DNA from: Leptolinea sp.
GTDB lineage: Bacteria > Chloroflexota > Anaerolineae > Anaerolineales > Anaerolineaceae
Assembly: GCA_022837205.1 (NCBI GenBank)
Contig: JALHEL010000153.1
Span: 1-5,002 of the forward strand
DNA: 5,002 nucleotides
Reading direction: 5' to 3'
Under the pieces are notes generated by a model. The model worked only from the letters and a program-made list of their open reading frames with translations, made no database searches and was not told where the DNA came from. Below, one piece after another: positions 1-5,002 of the stretch (its first letter is position 1; every line of letters begins with the position of its first letter). The position numbers and the translations under genes were made by a program.

Positions 1-695
1 CCTTTTAAAGGAGAACGGATCAATCCATATATTCCGTATCCCATTTCTTCCGCTTTTCCGAGCGTTTCCATTAAAACTTTTTTATGAATTTCCGGGTCAC
101 GAATCACACCGGCACCCTTTGCGGCTTCCTTTTTCCCAGCTTCAAATTGCGGTTTGATCAGACTGATTACCGTTCCGCCGGAGTCGCCAAACCAATTCCG
201 GATAACGGGCAAAAGAATTTGTAAAGAAATAAAGGACGCATCAACGGTTACCAGTTCAACGGGTTCCGGTAAGCTCTTCAAATCACGAGCATTCGTCTTT
301 TCCATGGAGACAACTCTCGGATCATTTCGGATATTCCAATGCAAGATTCCGTATCCAACATCAATCGCATAGACTTTCTTTGCCCCATATTGCAGGAGAC
401 AATCCGTAAATCCGCCGGTGGATGCTCCGACATCGGCGCAAATTTTTCCGTTGGGGAGATCTGCACCGAAAGCTTCTAAGGCACCTGATAATTTCTCTCC
501 CCCACGTGAAACAAAACGCGGTCCGGCGTCAAGCGAGATCCGATCATCGGTTGAACAGAGAGTTGACGGTTTGATAACCATATTATCGTTCACTCGAACT
601 TTTCCGGCCATGATCAATTTTTGGGCTAAAGACCGGCTTTCCGCCAAGCCGTTCTCCTGAACCAAAACATCCAACCTCTTCTTTTCAGCTTTCAC
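1..695 (-). CDS. tlyA: TlyA-family rRNA (cytidine-2'-O)-methyltransferase, 3' end outside the window
   Basis: Likely S-adenosylmethionine-dependent 2'-O-methylation of cytidine in 23S rRNA, and in some subtypes also 16S rRNA, acting in the cytoplasm on ribosomal subunits. Read on the reverse strand, 231 codons are visible. Residues about 6-55 form an S4 RNA-binding domain (RLDVLVQENGLAESR, then AGKVRVN). The FtsJ-like methyltransferase domain follows: SRGGEKL at 63-69, the SAM-binding glycine motif ADVGASTGGFTD at 87-98, IDVGYG at 111-116, VDASFIS at 151-157 and IKPQFEAGK at 180-188. K68, D152 and K181 align with three residues of the K-D-K-E tetrad known in mycobacterial TlyA. The final glutamate should lie just past the window edge, after SPLKG. 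The start is GTG at 695-693: GGAG lies 7 nt upstream and an in-frame TAA closes the frame just above it. The gene is transcribed divergently from the prenyl operon. The family assignment is secure; the rRNA target subtype is not determined here. Confidence 0.95.
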   Translation of the reverse strand, partial: MKAEKKRLDVLVQENGLAESRSLAQKLIMAGKVRVNDNMVIKPSTLCSTDDRISLDAGPRFVSRGGEKLSGALEAFGADLPNGKICADVGASTGGFTDCLLQYGAKKVYAIDVGYGILHWNIRNDPRVVSMEKTNARDLKSLPEPVELVTVDASFISLQILLPVIRNWFGDSGGTVISLIKPQFEAGKKEAAKGAGVIRDPEIHKKVLMETLGKAEEMGYGIYGLIRSPLK

Positions 696-702
696 GGGGA
701 GA

Positions 703-706
703 CTCC
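703..706 (-). promoter_or_regulatory. Ribosome binding site that fixes the tlyA GTG start
   Basis: GGAG on the minus strand sits 7 nt before the GTG at 695-693. The nearby ATG (708-706) is in another frame and meets a stop after seven codons, so the GTG is the supported start. Confidence 0.65.
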
Positions 707-712
707 ATTGAT

Positions 713-741
713 TTTATAAGCCATAAAGTGATAAAGCTCAA
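713..741 (-). promoter_or_regulatory. Sigma-70-like promoter of tlyA
   Basis: On the minus strand, a TTGAGC -35 box (741-736) is separated by exactly 17 nt from a TATAAA -10 box (718-713). Transcription would start near 706, giving a leader of roughly 11 nt that still contains the GGAG ribosome binding site. The boxes and the spacing are seen directly; activity is inferred. It is the best-formed promoter in the window. Confidence 0.6.
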
Positions 742-794
742 TAAACAAATTTCAGAAACGATCATTTTTTGGCGCGATTTTTAATAGAATATGT

Positions 795-825
795 TTTACA
801 CCGAAATTATTCGCTCGGCTATATT
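795..825 (+). promoter_or_regulatory. Candidate upstream promoter for the prenyl operon
   Basis: TTTACA (795-800, five of six matches to TTGACA) is followed after 19 nt by TATATT (820-825, five of six matches to TATAAT). The spacer is 2 nt longer than ideal. Transcription would begin near 832 and leave a leader of about 47 nt. No clear Shine-Dalgarno sequence precedes the ATG at 879 in that leader. This is an alternative or addition to the TATAAT at 864-869. Confidence 0.35.
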
Positions 826-863
826 TCAATTTCACAAAATGTCATCGTTCATGTCTCACCGAT

Positions 864-869
864 TATAAT
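864..869 (+). promoter_or_regulatory. Perfect TATAAT -10 box almost abutting the UbiA-type gene start
   Basis: A consensus TATAAT ends 9 nt before the ATG at 879. With normal spacing, transcription would start at about 876-879, so the message would be leaderless or have only a few untranslated bases. That fits the absence of a Shine-Dalgarno sequence before this ATG. No good -35 hexamer lies 16-18 nt upstream, and no TGn extension precedes the box, so activity may need an activator or the match may be chance in AT-rich DNA. Confidence 0.45.
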
Positions 870-878
870 ATACATGCT

Positions 879-1754
879 ATGGATCGAATAAAGCCTTATT
901 TGAAAGCTATGCGTATCAATCAATGGACCAAGAATGCATTTATTTTTGCTCCGTTGATTTTTGACGGGAAATTAACCCATTTTCCTTCATTTCTGCGAAT
1001 TCTGATCGGAACGATCATTTTCAGCGTTCTCTACAGCGGAATTTATGTTTTCAACGATATAGTCGATATTGAAGCGGACCGTCTTCATCCGCGTAAAAAG
1101 AATCGCCCGATCGCATCCGGAACAATATCAATTAAGAATGCTCGGATCTTTTCAATCGCTTTGATAGCATCGGCACTTTTATGCGGCGGTTTCCTCCAAT
1201 CGGAATTCCTTTTGATCTTAGTTCTGGTCCTCTTCATTAATATCATCTATACTTTCTTCTTGAAACGAATCCCGATTATCGATGTGATTGCCATCGGAGT
1301 CTTATTTCTTTTGAGACTGGTCGCGGGCGTTGTATTAATTACGGTGAAGATGTTTTCTCCTTGGTTATACTTGGTCACTTTTATGCTTTCTCTGTATTTA
1401 GGCTTCGGGAAACGCCGTTCCGAATTGGCGGCACTTACCGGTAATTCTTCACAAACTCGTCCGGTTTTAAACGGTTATAGCCTCGAATTACTGGATCAAT
1501 TAATAACAATTGTTTCAAGCGTCACGATTATGGCATATTCGTTATATACATTTTCCGGACCTACTTTGCCCGGAAATAATTTTATGATGATCACGATCCC
1601 GATTGTCATTTATGGAATATTCAGATATCACTACTTAATCCAAATCAAACATGCGGGCGGAGCTCCCGAAGAAGTTCTCTTAAGAGATCGACCTTTACAA
1701 GCGACAATTTTGATTTATCTCTTAGCTGTTTGCATCGGACTTTATCTTTATTAA
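879..1754 (+). CDS. UbiA-superfamily prenyltransferase, decaprenyl-phosphate phosphoribosyltransferase-like
   Basis: Integral membrane protein of 291 residues, a typical length for the family. The closest pattern I recognise is decaprenyl-phosphate phosphoribosyltransferase, which joins the phosphoribose of PRPP to a polyprenyl phosphate at the membrane. Supporting marks in order: RINQWTKNAFIFAPL at 12-26 (family pattern RPxQWxKNxxxFAPL); the first Asp-rich motif NDIVDIEADRLHP at 59-71, with D60, D63 and D67; RPIASG at 76-81; the second motif LKRIPIIDV at 128-136, with D135; GFGKRRSELA at 175-184; and GGAPEEVLLRDRPL at 260-273 near the C-terminus. Hydrophobic stretches suggest about eight or nine membrane helices. 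ATG 879 is preferred over the internal ATG at 909 because the extra ten residues extend naturally into the conserved N-terminal helix. No Shine-Dalgarno is visible. The mevalonate kinase gene follows 9 bp after the stop, so the three genes probably form one operon. The exact lipid and sugar substrates are uncertain; another UbiA-type activity is possible. Confidence 0.85.
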   Translation: MDRIKPYLKAMRINQWTKNAFIFAPLIFDGKLTHFPSFLRILIGTIIFSVLYSGIYVFNDIVDIEADRLHPRKKNRPIASGTISIKNARIFSIALIASALLCGGFLQSEFLLILVLVLFINIIYTFFLKRIPIIDVIAIGVLFLLRLVAGVVLITVKMFSPWLYLVTFMLSLYLGFGKRRSELAALTGNSSQTRPVLNGYSLELLDQLITIVSSVTIMAYSLYTFSGPTLPGNNFMMITIPIVIYGIFRYHYLIQIKHAGGAPEEVLLRDRPLQATILIYLLAVCIGLYLY

Positions 1755-1763
1755 TAGGTTAAT

Positions 1764-2660
1764 ATGAGTGAGGCACCGGCTAAAGTAATCTTATTCGGTG
1801 AACATGCCGTTGTTTACGGGGAACCGGGTATTGCTATTCCTATTTCAGCGCTTAAAACGAGCGCTTTTTTCGAAAACAATATCCATAATGCTTTTTCAAT
1901 TCAATCCGCACCGCTCGGGATGGATTTGAATTATCTTGAACTTGCAGACGATCATCCGTTGAAAAAATTGATCATTCTGCTGATGAATGAGTTTGGAATT
2001 ACCTCGTTACCGGAAAAGAAATTACGGATCGAATCGGCTATTCCGATTGCATCCGGTTTGGGATCGGGTGCAGCCTGTTCCGTTGCCGTAATTCGAGCCT
2101 TTGCCGAGGAATACCAAAAATCGATAAGCACCCAACGGATTTCGGAGATTGCTTTTGAAATTGAAAAAATCTATCACGGAACCCCGTCGGGATTAGATAA
2201 TACGGTGATCAGCTTCGGAGTACCGATTTATTTTATAAAAAACCAACCGTTTCAATTCATCCAAATCAAGAAACCGCTAAACCTCTTGATTGTAGATACG
2301 GAAATTGAAAGCAACACGGCGGAAGTTGTGAAAGATATTCGGGATCATTACGCGACCTTTTCGCCTCTGATTCATGAAATCGGAGACATTTCTCGAACGG
2401 CAAAAACAGCTTTGGAGGATGGTGATATCAAGCTGATCGGTGAATTAATGAATAAGAACCATGATTTGCTGAAGCGATTAACCGTTTCGTCACCGGAGCT
2501 TGATTACCTATACGAAATAGCCATAGAACAAGGGGCAATCGGCGCCAAACTTACCGGTTCCGGACGAGGCGGCAACATCATCGCATTGGTTGAAGAAGAA
2601 GATCAGCTCGCATATCTTCGACAAGCTTTGCAAAACAAGGGGGCAAAGGTCTTAAATTGA
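1764..2660 (+). CDS. mvk: Mevalonate kinase (GHMP kinase family)
   Basis: Cytoplasmic enzyme that phosphorylates mevalonate to 5-phosphomevalonate with ATP, in the mevalonate route to isoprenoids. The 298 residues match the compact archaeal/bacterial type. All three GHMP motifs are present: motif 1 PAKVILFGEHAVVYG at 5-19, with K7 and E13; motif 2 PIASGLGSGAAC at 94-105, the phosphate-binding loop; and motif 3 GAKLTGSGRGGN at 260-271. HGTPSGLDN at 138-146 carries the expected catalytic aspartate D145. This HGTPSGxDN block and the FGEHAVVYG start separate mevalonate kinase from homoserine kinase, galactokinase and phosphomevalonate kinase. Oddities: the usual GLGSSAA is GLGSGAA, and motif 3 has GRGGN in place of the common GGGGC. 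The ATG lies 9 bp after the preceding stop, with only a weak AGG 5 nt upstream, so translation may depend on coupling. The stop overlaps the isopentenyl phosphate kinase start, which places the product two steps ahead of that enzyme. Confidence 0.93.
   Translation: MSEAPAKVILFGEHAVVYGEPGIAIPISALKTSAFFENNIHNAFSIQSAPLGMDLNYLELADDHPLKKLIILLMNEFGITSLPEKKLRIESAIPIASGLGSGAACSVAVIRAFAEEYQKSISTQRISEIAFEIEKIYHGTPSGLDNTVISFGVPIYFIKNQPFQFIQIKKPLNLLIVDTEIESNTAEVVKDIRDHYATFSPLIHEIGDISRTAKTALEDGDIKLIGELMNKNHDLLKRLTVSSPELDYLYEIAIEQGAIGAKLTGSGRGGNIIALVEEEDQLAYLRQALQNKGAKVLN
2645..2659 (+). promoter_or_regulatory. Ribosome binding site and TTG start of the isopentenyl phosphate kinase gene
   Basis: AAAGG (2645-2649), inside the end of the mevalonate kinase gene, lies 7 nt before TTG (2657-2659). 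The start and the upstream stop share the tetranucleotide TTGA (2657-2660), the usual arrangement for translational coupling. The first residues, MITLLKLGGS, put the conserved KLGGS at the normal distance from the N-terminus. This supports TTG as the true start. Confidence 0.7.
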
Positions 2661-3460
2661 TCACATTGTTGAAATTAGGCGGTTCGTTAATTACAAATAA
2701 AGAGAAACCCCATTCCGTCCGTACAGAGACCATTCGAAGAGTCGGATTCGAGATTAAAGAAGCTTTAGATTCGGATCCGGATATTAAACTGATTTTAGGA
2801 CACGGATCGGGTTCATTCGGCCATGTCCCGGCTTCTCGTTACCATACCCTCGACGGGGTTCAGACCTCGAGTGAATGGCGTGGCTTTGCAGAAGTCCATG
2901 CCGAAGCAGATGAGTTGAACAAGATTACGGTATCGATCCTCAGAGGCTGTGGATTGCCGATTCTCGGCTTTTCGCCGTTGAGCTCTGTTTTCACCCGAAA
3001 CAGAAAGGTAACCCGATGGAATATCGATCCTATTTTTCAATCCATTTTGCATGGCTTAATCCCACTCATTTACGGGGATACCATTCTTGATTCCACACTC
3101 GGCGGTACCATTCTCTCCACCGAAGAGCTTTTTGCGGCGCTGGCGATCAAATCGCCGAAACCGGTACGGATCTTGTTGGCGGGGATCGAAGAAGGCATAT
3201 GGAAAGATTATCAAAAGAAAGATTCTCTAATCAAAGAAATGGATCTTTCCGATCCAGAGAATACGGAAAGAGACTTTATTAAACAATCCGCTTATACCGA
3301 TGTGACGGGTGGCATGTTCTCCAAAGTTCAATCGATGGAAGAATTAATCAGAAAGAATTTAATTCAGGAAGCTTTAATATTTTCCGGAGAAAAACAAGGA
3401 AATATCAAAGCGGCTCTTTTAGGAGGAACGCCCGGAACAAAAATCTTTCGGTCGGTTTAA
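2657..3460 (+). CDS. ipk: Isopentenyl phosphate kinase (amino acid kinase fold)
   Basis: Phosphorylates isopentenyl phosphate to isopentenyl diphosphate with ATP, the last step of the archaeal-type mevalonate route. The protein has 267 residues, normal for the family. Marks in order: the N-terminal phosphate-binding KLGGSLIT at 6-13; GHGSGSFGH at 48-56, whose final histidine H56 corresponds to the substrate-binding histidine known in archaeal enzymes and separates this family from glutamate, aspartate and uridylate kinases; YGD at 139-141; STEELFAALA at 154-163; and DVTGGMFSK at 215-223 near the C-terminal nucleotide site. Where archaeal enzymes usually have TDVDGIY, this one has AGIEEGIW at 175-182, so the nucleotide-site loop is divergent although its position and glycine are kept. 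The TTG start overlaps the mevalonate kinase stop by 4 nt with a Shine-Dalgarno sequence 7 nt upstream, so the two kinases are probably translated together. The phosphomevalonate decarboxylase expected between them is not in the window. Confidence 0.92.
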   Translation: MITLLKLGGSLITNKEKPHSVRTETIRRVGFEIKEALDSDPDIKLILGHGSGSFGHVPASRYHTLDGVQTSSEWRGFAEVHAEADELNKITVSILRGCGLPILGFSPLSSVFTRNRKVTRWNIDPIFQSILHGLIPLIYGDTILDSTLGGTILSTEELFAALAIKSPKPVRILLAGIEEGIWKDYQKKDSLIKEMDLSDPENTERDFIKQSAYTDVTGGMFSKVQSMEELIRKNLIQEALIFSGEKQGNIKAALLGGTPGTKIFRSV

Positions 3461-3513
3461 TCGGCACCTTCTATCTGTTCTTTTGCAGAATGATGATTCG
3501 ACGAATTTATACC

Positions 3514-3541
3514 TTTCATTCCGGTCGGAGTGAGAAGTTTT
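3514..3541 (+). terminator. Possible intrinsic terminator after the prenyl operon
   Basis: TTTCATTCC (3514-3522) can pair with GGAGTGAGA (3527-3535) over nine positions, two or three of them G-U pairs, closing a GGTC loop. AG and then TTTT (3538-3541) follow. It lies 53 nt downstream of the isopentenyl phosphate kinase stop. The stem is moderate and the T-run short, so it is a candidate only. Confidence 0.4.
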
Positions 3542-3609
3542 CGGTTTATCCTTTAAATCGTGGCAAAATTAAGAAGCATTAAGTGATAATAAATGTGAAT
3601 CCGATATAG

Positions 3610-3643
3610 GATGAACAACATTCATGTATGATCAGAGTTCATC
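3610..3643. repeat. 34-bp bipartite dyad upstream of the dNTPase gene
   Basis: GATGAAC (3610-3616) and GTTCATC (3637-3643) are perfect inverted repeats. Between them, TCAT (3622-3625) and ATGA (3628-3631) form a second inverted repeat on exactly the same axis, between 3626 and 3627, with 5-nt unpaired arms on both sides. The right arm ends 9 bp before the TATATT box and covers the place where a -35 element would sit. An operator for a dimeric regulator is one reading. The other is a loose terminator hairpin, because GC and a run of five T follow the right arm (3646-3650). Confidence 0.45.
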
Positions 3644-3652
3644 GCTTTTTGG

Positions 3653-3658
3653 TATATT
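3653..3658 (+). promoter_or_regulatory. Candidate -10 box of the dNTPase-greA unit
   Basis: TATATT (five of six consensus matches) would start transcription near 3665, about 44 nt before the ATG at 3709. The sequence 17 nt upstream (GATCAG, 3630-3635) is a poor -35 box and lies inside the dyad, so a regulator bound there could either block or replace -35 recognition. This is inference from position only. Confidence 0.35.
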
Positions 3659-3708
3659 GACGATAAGATGGCCGGAATCGACGATGAATCGATAAAGGGT
3701 TTACGAAA

Positions 3709-4863
3709 ATGAACTATGCATCTGCTTTAAATACTTTTAGAAAAGAAGAGGTTGCAATCGCGCCCTACGGGATCCGTTCAAAAGATTCAAAAGGACGACA
3801 ATTCCCCGAAGAAGATCATGCCTTTCGCTCTTGTTTCCAACGGGACAAAGATCGAATCATCCATACTACTTCGTTCAGACGATTGGAATATAAGACGCAG
3901 GTATTTATAAATGATGAAGGCGATTACTATCGTACTCGTCTGACTCACACACTCGAAGTCGCGCAGATTGGAAGAACATTGGCTCGGGCACTCGGAGGGA
4001 ATGAAGATTTGGTAGAAGCGATCTGCCTTGCACATGATATGGGGCACCCTCCTTTCGGTCATTCCGGTGAGTCTGCATTAGCAAAAATGATGGTCAATTC
4101 CGGCTCTTTCAACCACAATCATCAAACGCTTCGGATCGTAACCAAACTGGAAAAAAGATATGCCGATTTTGACGGATTAAATCTTTGTTATGAAACCTTG
4201 GAGGGAATCGCCAAGCATGAGACGGAGTTTAATTTCTCGGACCTGCTGGAATATAATCCGGATTCGCGAGGGCATCTGGAGGCTCAAATTGCCAATGTTG
4301 CCGATGAAATAGCTTATTCCGCTCATGATTTGGATGATGGCTTACGCTCGGGAATCATCACGGTAGATATGTGCGAGGATTTGCTGATTTGGAAAACAAT
4401 CGCGGAGGAAATCCACTGGGTGGGTCCGAAATTGGCAGATTTAGACAGGCATCGTTTTATCAATGCATTAATCAATCTGGCTGTCACGGATACCTTCTAT
4501 ACCTCACAGGAAAAGATTACTTCCGCGAAGATTAAATCAGTGGACGAGTTGCAACGTTTGCCTTATAATGTAGTGGGTAATAGTGAATCCTGGTTGATTC
4601 AAAACCGTGAGCTGAAAGATTTTCTTTTTAACAACTTGTATCGTCATTATCGAGTTGTCAGAATGAATTTGAAAGCAGATATGATCATTACCAGGTTATT
4701 TGAGGCTTTCCGTAAGGAACCTTCACTTTTGCCGAAACATATTCAAACTACAATTGAGGAGAGGGGAACAGACACCGCCATCTGCGACTACATCGCAGGG
4801 ATGACTGATCGATATGCTATCGAACAATATCAGAAATTATTTGAACCCTCTCTCCTGCCATAA
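3709..4863 (+). CDS. dgt: dGTPase-like deoxynucleoside triphosphate triphosphohydrolase (HD domain)
   Basis: Cytoplasmic metal-dependent enzyme expected to split dNTPs into deoxynucleoside and triphosphate, trimming the dNTP pool. The 384 residues fit the shorter dGTPase-like class rather than the roughly 500-residue E. coli Dgt. The N-terminal part has RDKDRIIHTTSFRRLEYKTQVF-type sequence at 45-66, the family signature before the HD domain. Predicted metal ligands are H80 (in RLTHTLEV), H109 and D110 (in AHDMGHPPFGHSGE, 108-121) and D207 (in IAYSAHDLDDGL, 201-212). H113 and H118 in the same segment are also conserved in the family. The C-terminal MTDRYAIEQYQKLF at 365-378 is the usual family ending. 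The ATG is supported by AAAGGG (3694-3699), 9 nt upstream. greA starts 11 nt after the stop, so both may share a transcript. Substrate preference among dNTPs, and any activation by another dNTP, cannot be read from sequence. Confidence 0.93.
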   Translation: MNYASALNTFRKEEVAIAPYGIRSKDSKGRQFPEEDHAFRSCFQRDKDRIIHTTSFRRLEYKTQVFINDEGDYYRTRLTHTLEVAQIGRTLARALGGNEDLVEAICLAHDMGHPPFGHSGESALAKMMVNSGSFNHNHQTLRIVTKLEKRYADFDGLNLCYETLEGIAKHETEFNFSDLLEYNPDSRGHLEAQIANVADEIAYSAHDLDDGLRSGIITVDMCEDLLIWKTIAEEIHWVGPKLADLDRHRFINALINLAVTDTFYTSQEKITSAKIKSVDELQRLPYNVVGNSESWLIQNRELKDFLFNNLYRHYRVVRMNLKADMIITRLFEAFRKEPSLLPKHIQTTIEERGTDTAICDYIAGMTDRYAIEQYQKLFEPSLLP

Positions 4864-4868
4864 AGGAG
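4863..4868 (+). promoter_or_regulatory. Strong greA ribosome binding site overlapping the dgt stop codon
   Basis: AAGGAG (4863-4868) lies 6 nt before the greA ATG (4875-4877), and its first base is the last base of the dgt TAA. It is the best Shine-Dalgarno sequence in the window and suggests high greA translation, possibly helped by ribosomes finishing dgt. Confidence 0.7.
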
Positions 4869-4874
4869 TATAAA

Positions 4875-5002
4875 ATGCCTACAGAAACATCCTATTTAAC
4901 TTCGGAAGGTGCTCAAAAACTTCAGGAAGAACTCGAATTTTTAAAAGGACCCCGGCGGGCTGAACTTGCCAAACGGTTGCGTTTTGCGATTGAACAGGGA
5001 GA
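4875..5002 (+). CDS. greA: Transcription elongation factor GreA, 5' part only
   Basis: GreA enters the secondary channel of RNA polymerase and stimulates cleavage of backtracked transcripts. Forty-two codons are visible before the right edge. They begin the N-terminal coiled-coil domain: YLTSEGAQKLQEELEFLKG at 7-25 is the classic GreA opening (LTxEGxxKLxxELxxLK), followed by RRAELAKRLRFAIEQG at 27-42. The acidic tip motif (GDLSENxEY in most GreA proteins) should begin right at the window edge. The LKGPRRAELAKRL wording resembles Chloroflexota GreA as I remember it, unlike the RPEI form common elsewhere. The start is fixed by AAGGAG 6 nt upstream. The gene lies 11 nt after dgt, with no room for a separate terminator between them. 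GreB is less likely from the opening motif, but the C-terminal half cannot be seen. Confidence 0.9.
   Translation, partial: MPTETSYLTSEGAQKLQEELEFLKGPRRAELAKRLRFAIEQG

Larger units (their letters stand above)
3461..3708. other. Intergenic region between the prenyl operon and the dNTPase gene
   Basis: No convincing reading frame is seen in these 248 bp. From left to right it contains a possible terminator hairpin (3514-3541), an AT-rich stretch, a bipartite dyad (3610-3643), a TATATT box (3653-3658), a run rich in ATCGA/CGAT words (3661-3694) and the AAAGGG ribosome binding site of the next gene (3694-3699). Confidence 0.6.

Noticed and set aside
154..660. Open frames on the plus strand (154-372, 418-660) and a second minus-strand frame (278-466) near the left edge
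   Set aside because: All lie inside the tlyA reading frame, which shows continuous S4 and methyltransferase motifs; their own translations show no recognisable domain.
706..708. ATG on the minus strand as a tlyA start
   Set aside because: It is out of frame with the gene and meets a TGA after seven codons; the in-frame GTG at 695-693 has a ribosome binding site.
909..911. Internal ATG as the start of the UbiA-type gene
   Set aside because: Only a weak purine stretch precedes it, and the ten upstream residues fit the family N-terminus before the QWxKN motif.
2813..3052. Minus-strand open frame inside the isopentenyl phosphate kinase gene
   Set aside because: It is a shadow of a strongly supported plus-strand gene, with no domain or ribosome binding site of its own.
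2657..3460. Glutamate 5-kinase, uridylate kinase or carbamate kinase as the identity of the amino-acid-kinase protein
   Set aside because: The GHGSGSFGH histidine motif, the C-terminal DVTGGM motif and the link to mevalonate kinase fit isopentenyl phosphate kinase better.
3657..3662. TTGACG as a -35 box for dgt
   Set aside because: No acceptable -10 hexamer lies 16-18 nt downstream (around 3679-3686), so it was not called a promoter.
3787..4062. Minus-strand open frame inside dgt
   Set aside because: It overlaps the conserved HD domain coding region and its translation shows no recognisable motif.
1..5002. tRNA, rRNA, CRISPR array, insertion sequence or phage-related genes
   Set aside because: No repeat array, terminal inverted repeats with a transposase, cloverleaf or rRNA-like sequence was seen; gaps between genes are short and accounted for.

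Overview
The window is a compact stretch of bacterial chromosome with moderate GC (low-to-mid 40s percent by eye, not computed). It holds six protein genes and no RNA gene, mobile element or CRISPR array that I can see. The likely source is a member of Chloroflexota, perhaps an Anaerolineae-type anaerobe. This is inferred from two things: a bacterial mevalonate kinase paired with an isopentenyl phosphate kinase, a combination best known in bacteria from Chloroflexota, and a GreA N-terminus that resembles that phylum. No taxonomic search could be run.

Layout. Positions 695-1 (minus strand) carry the first 231 codons of a TlyA-type rRNA 2'-O-methyltransferase; its 3' end lies outside the window. 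A divergent intergenic region of about 180 bp follows, with a good sigma-70-like promoter for tlyA and one or two candidate promoters for the rightward genes. Positions 879-3460 (plus strand) form a tight three-gene prenyl operon: a UbiA-superfamily membrane transferase resembling decaprenyl-phosphate phosphoribosyltransferase, then mevalonate kinase 9 bp later, then isopentenyl phosphate kinase, whose TTG start overlaps the mevalonate kinase stop (TTGA). A 248-bp gap (3461-3708) has a possible intrinsic terminator, a striking bipartite 34-bp dyad and a candidate promoter. Positions 3709-4863 encode an HD-domain dGTPase-like dNTP triphosphohydrolase. After 11 bp, greA begins with a strong ribosome binding site and runs off the right edge.

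How the genes work together. Mevalonate kinase makes 5-phosphomevalonate, and isopentenyl phosphate kinase converts isopentenyl phosphate to isopentenyl diphosphate. The decarboxylation step between them is not encoded here. The pair therefore implies an archaeal-like alternative mevalonate route with a phosphomevalonate decarboxylase elsewhere in the genome. The UbiA-type protein at the head of the operon would consume the resulting polyprenyl phosphate. tlyA (ribosome modification), the dNTPase (nucleotide pool) and greA (transcript cleavage) are housekeeping genes in separate transcription units.

The least explained items are the coupling of a phosphoribosyl-polyprenyl-type transferase to the mevalonate/IPK branch, the near-leaderless promoter in front of that gene, and the dyad upstream of the dNTPase gene. 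I see no clearly new multi-gene system such as a defence island.
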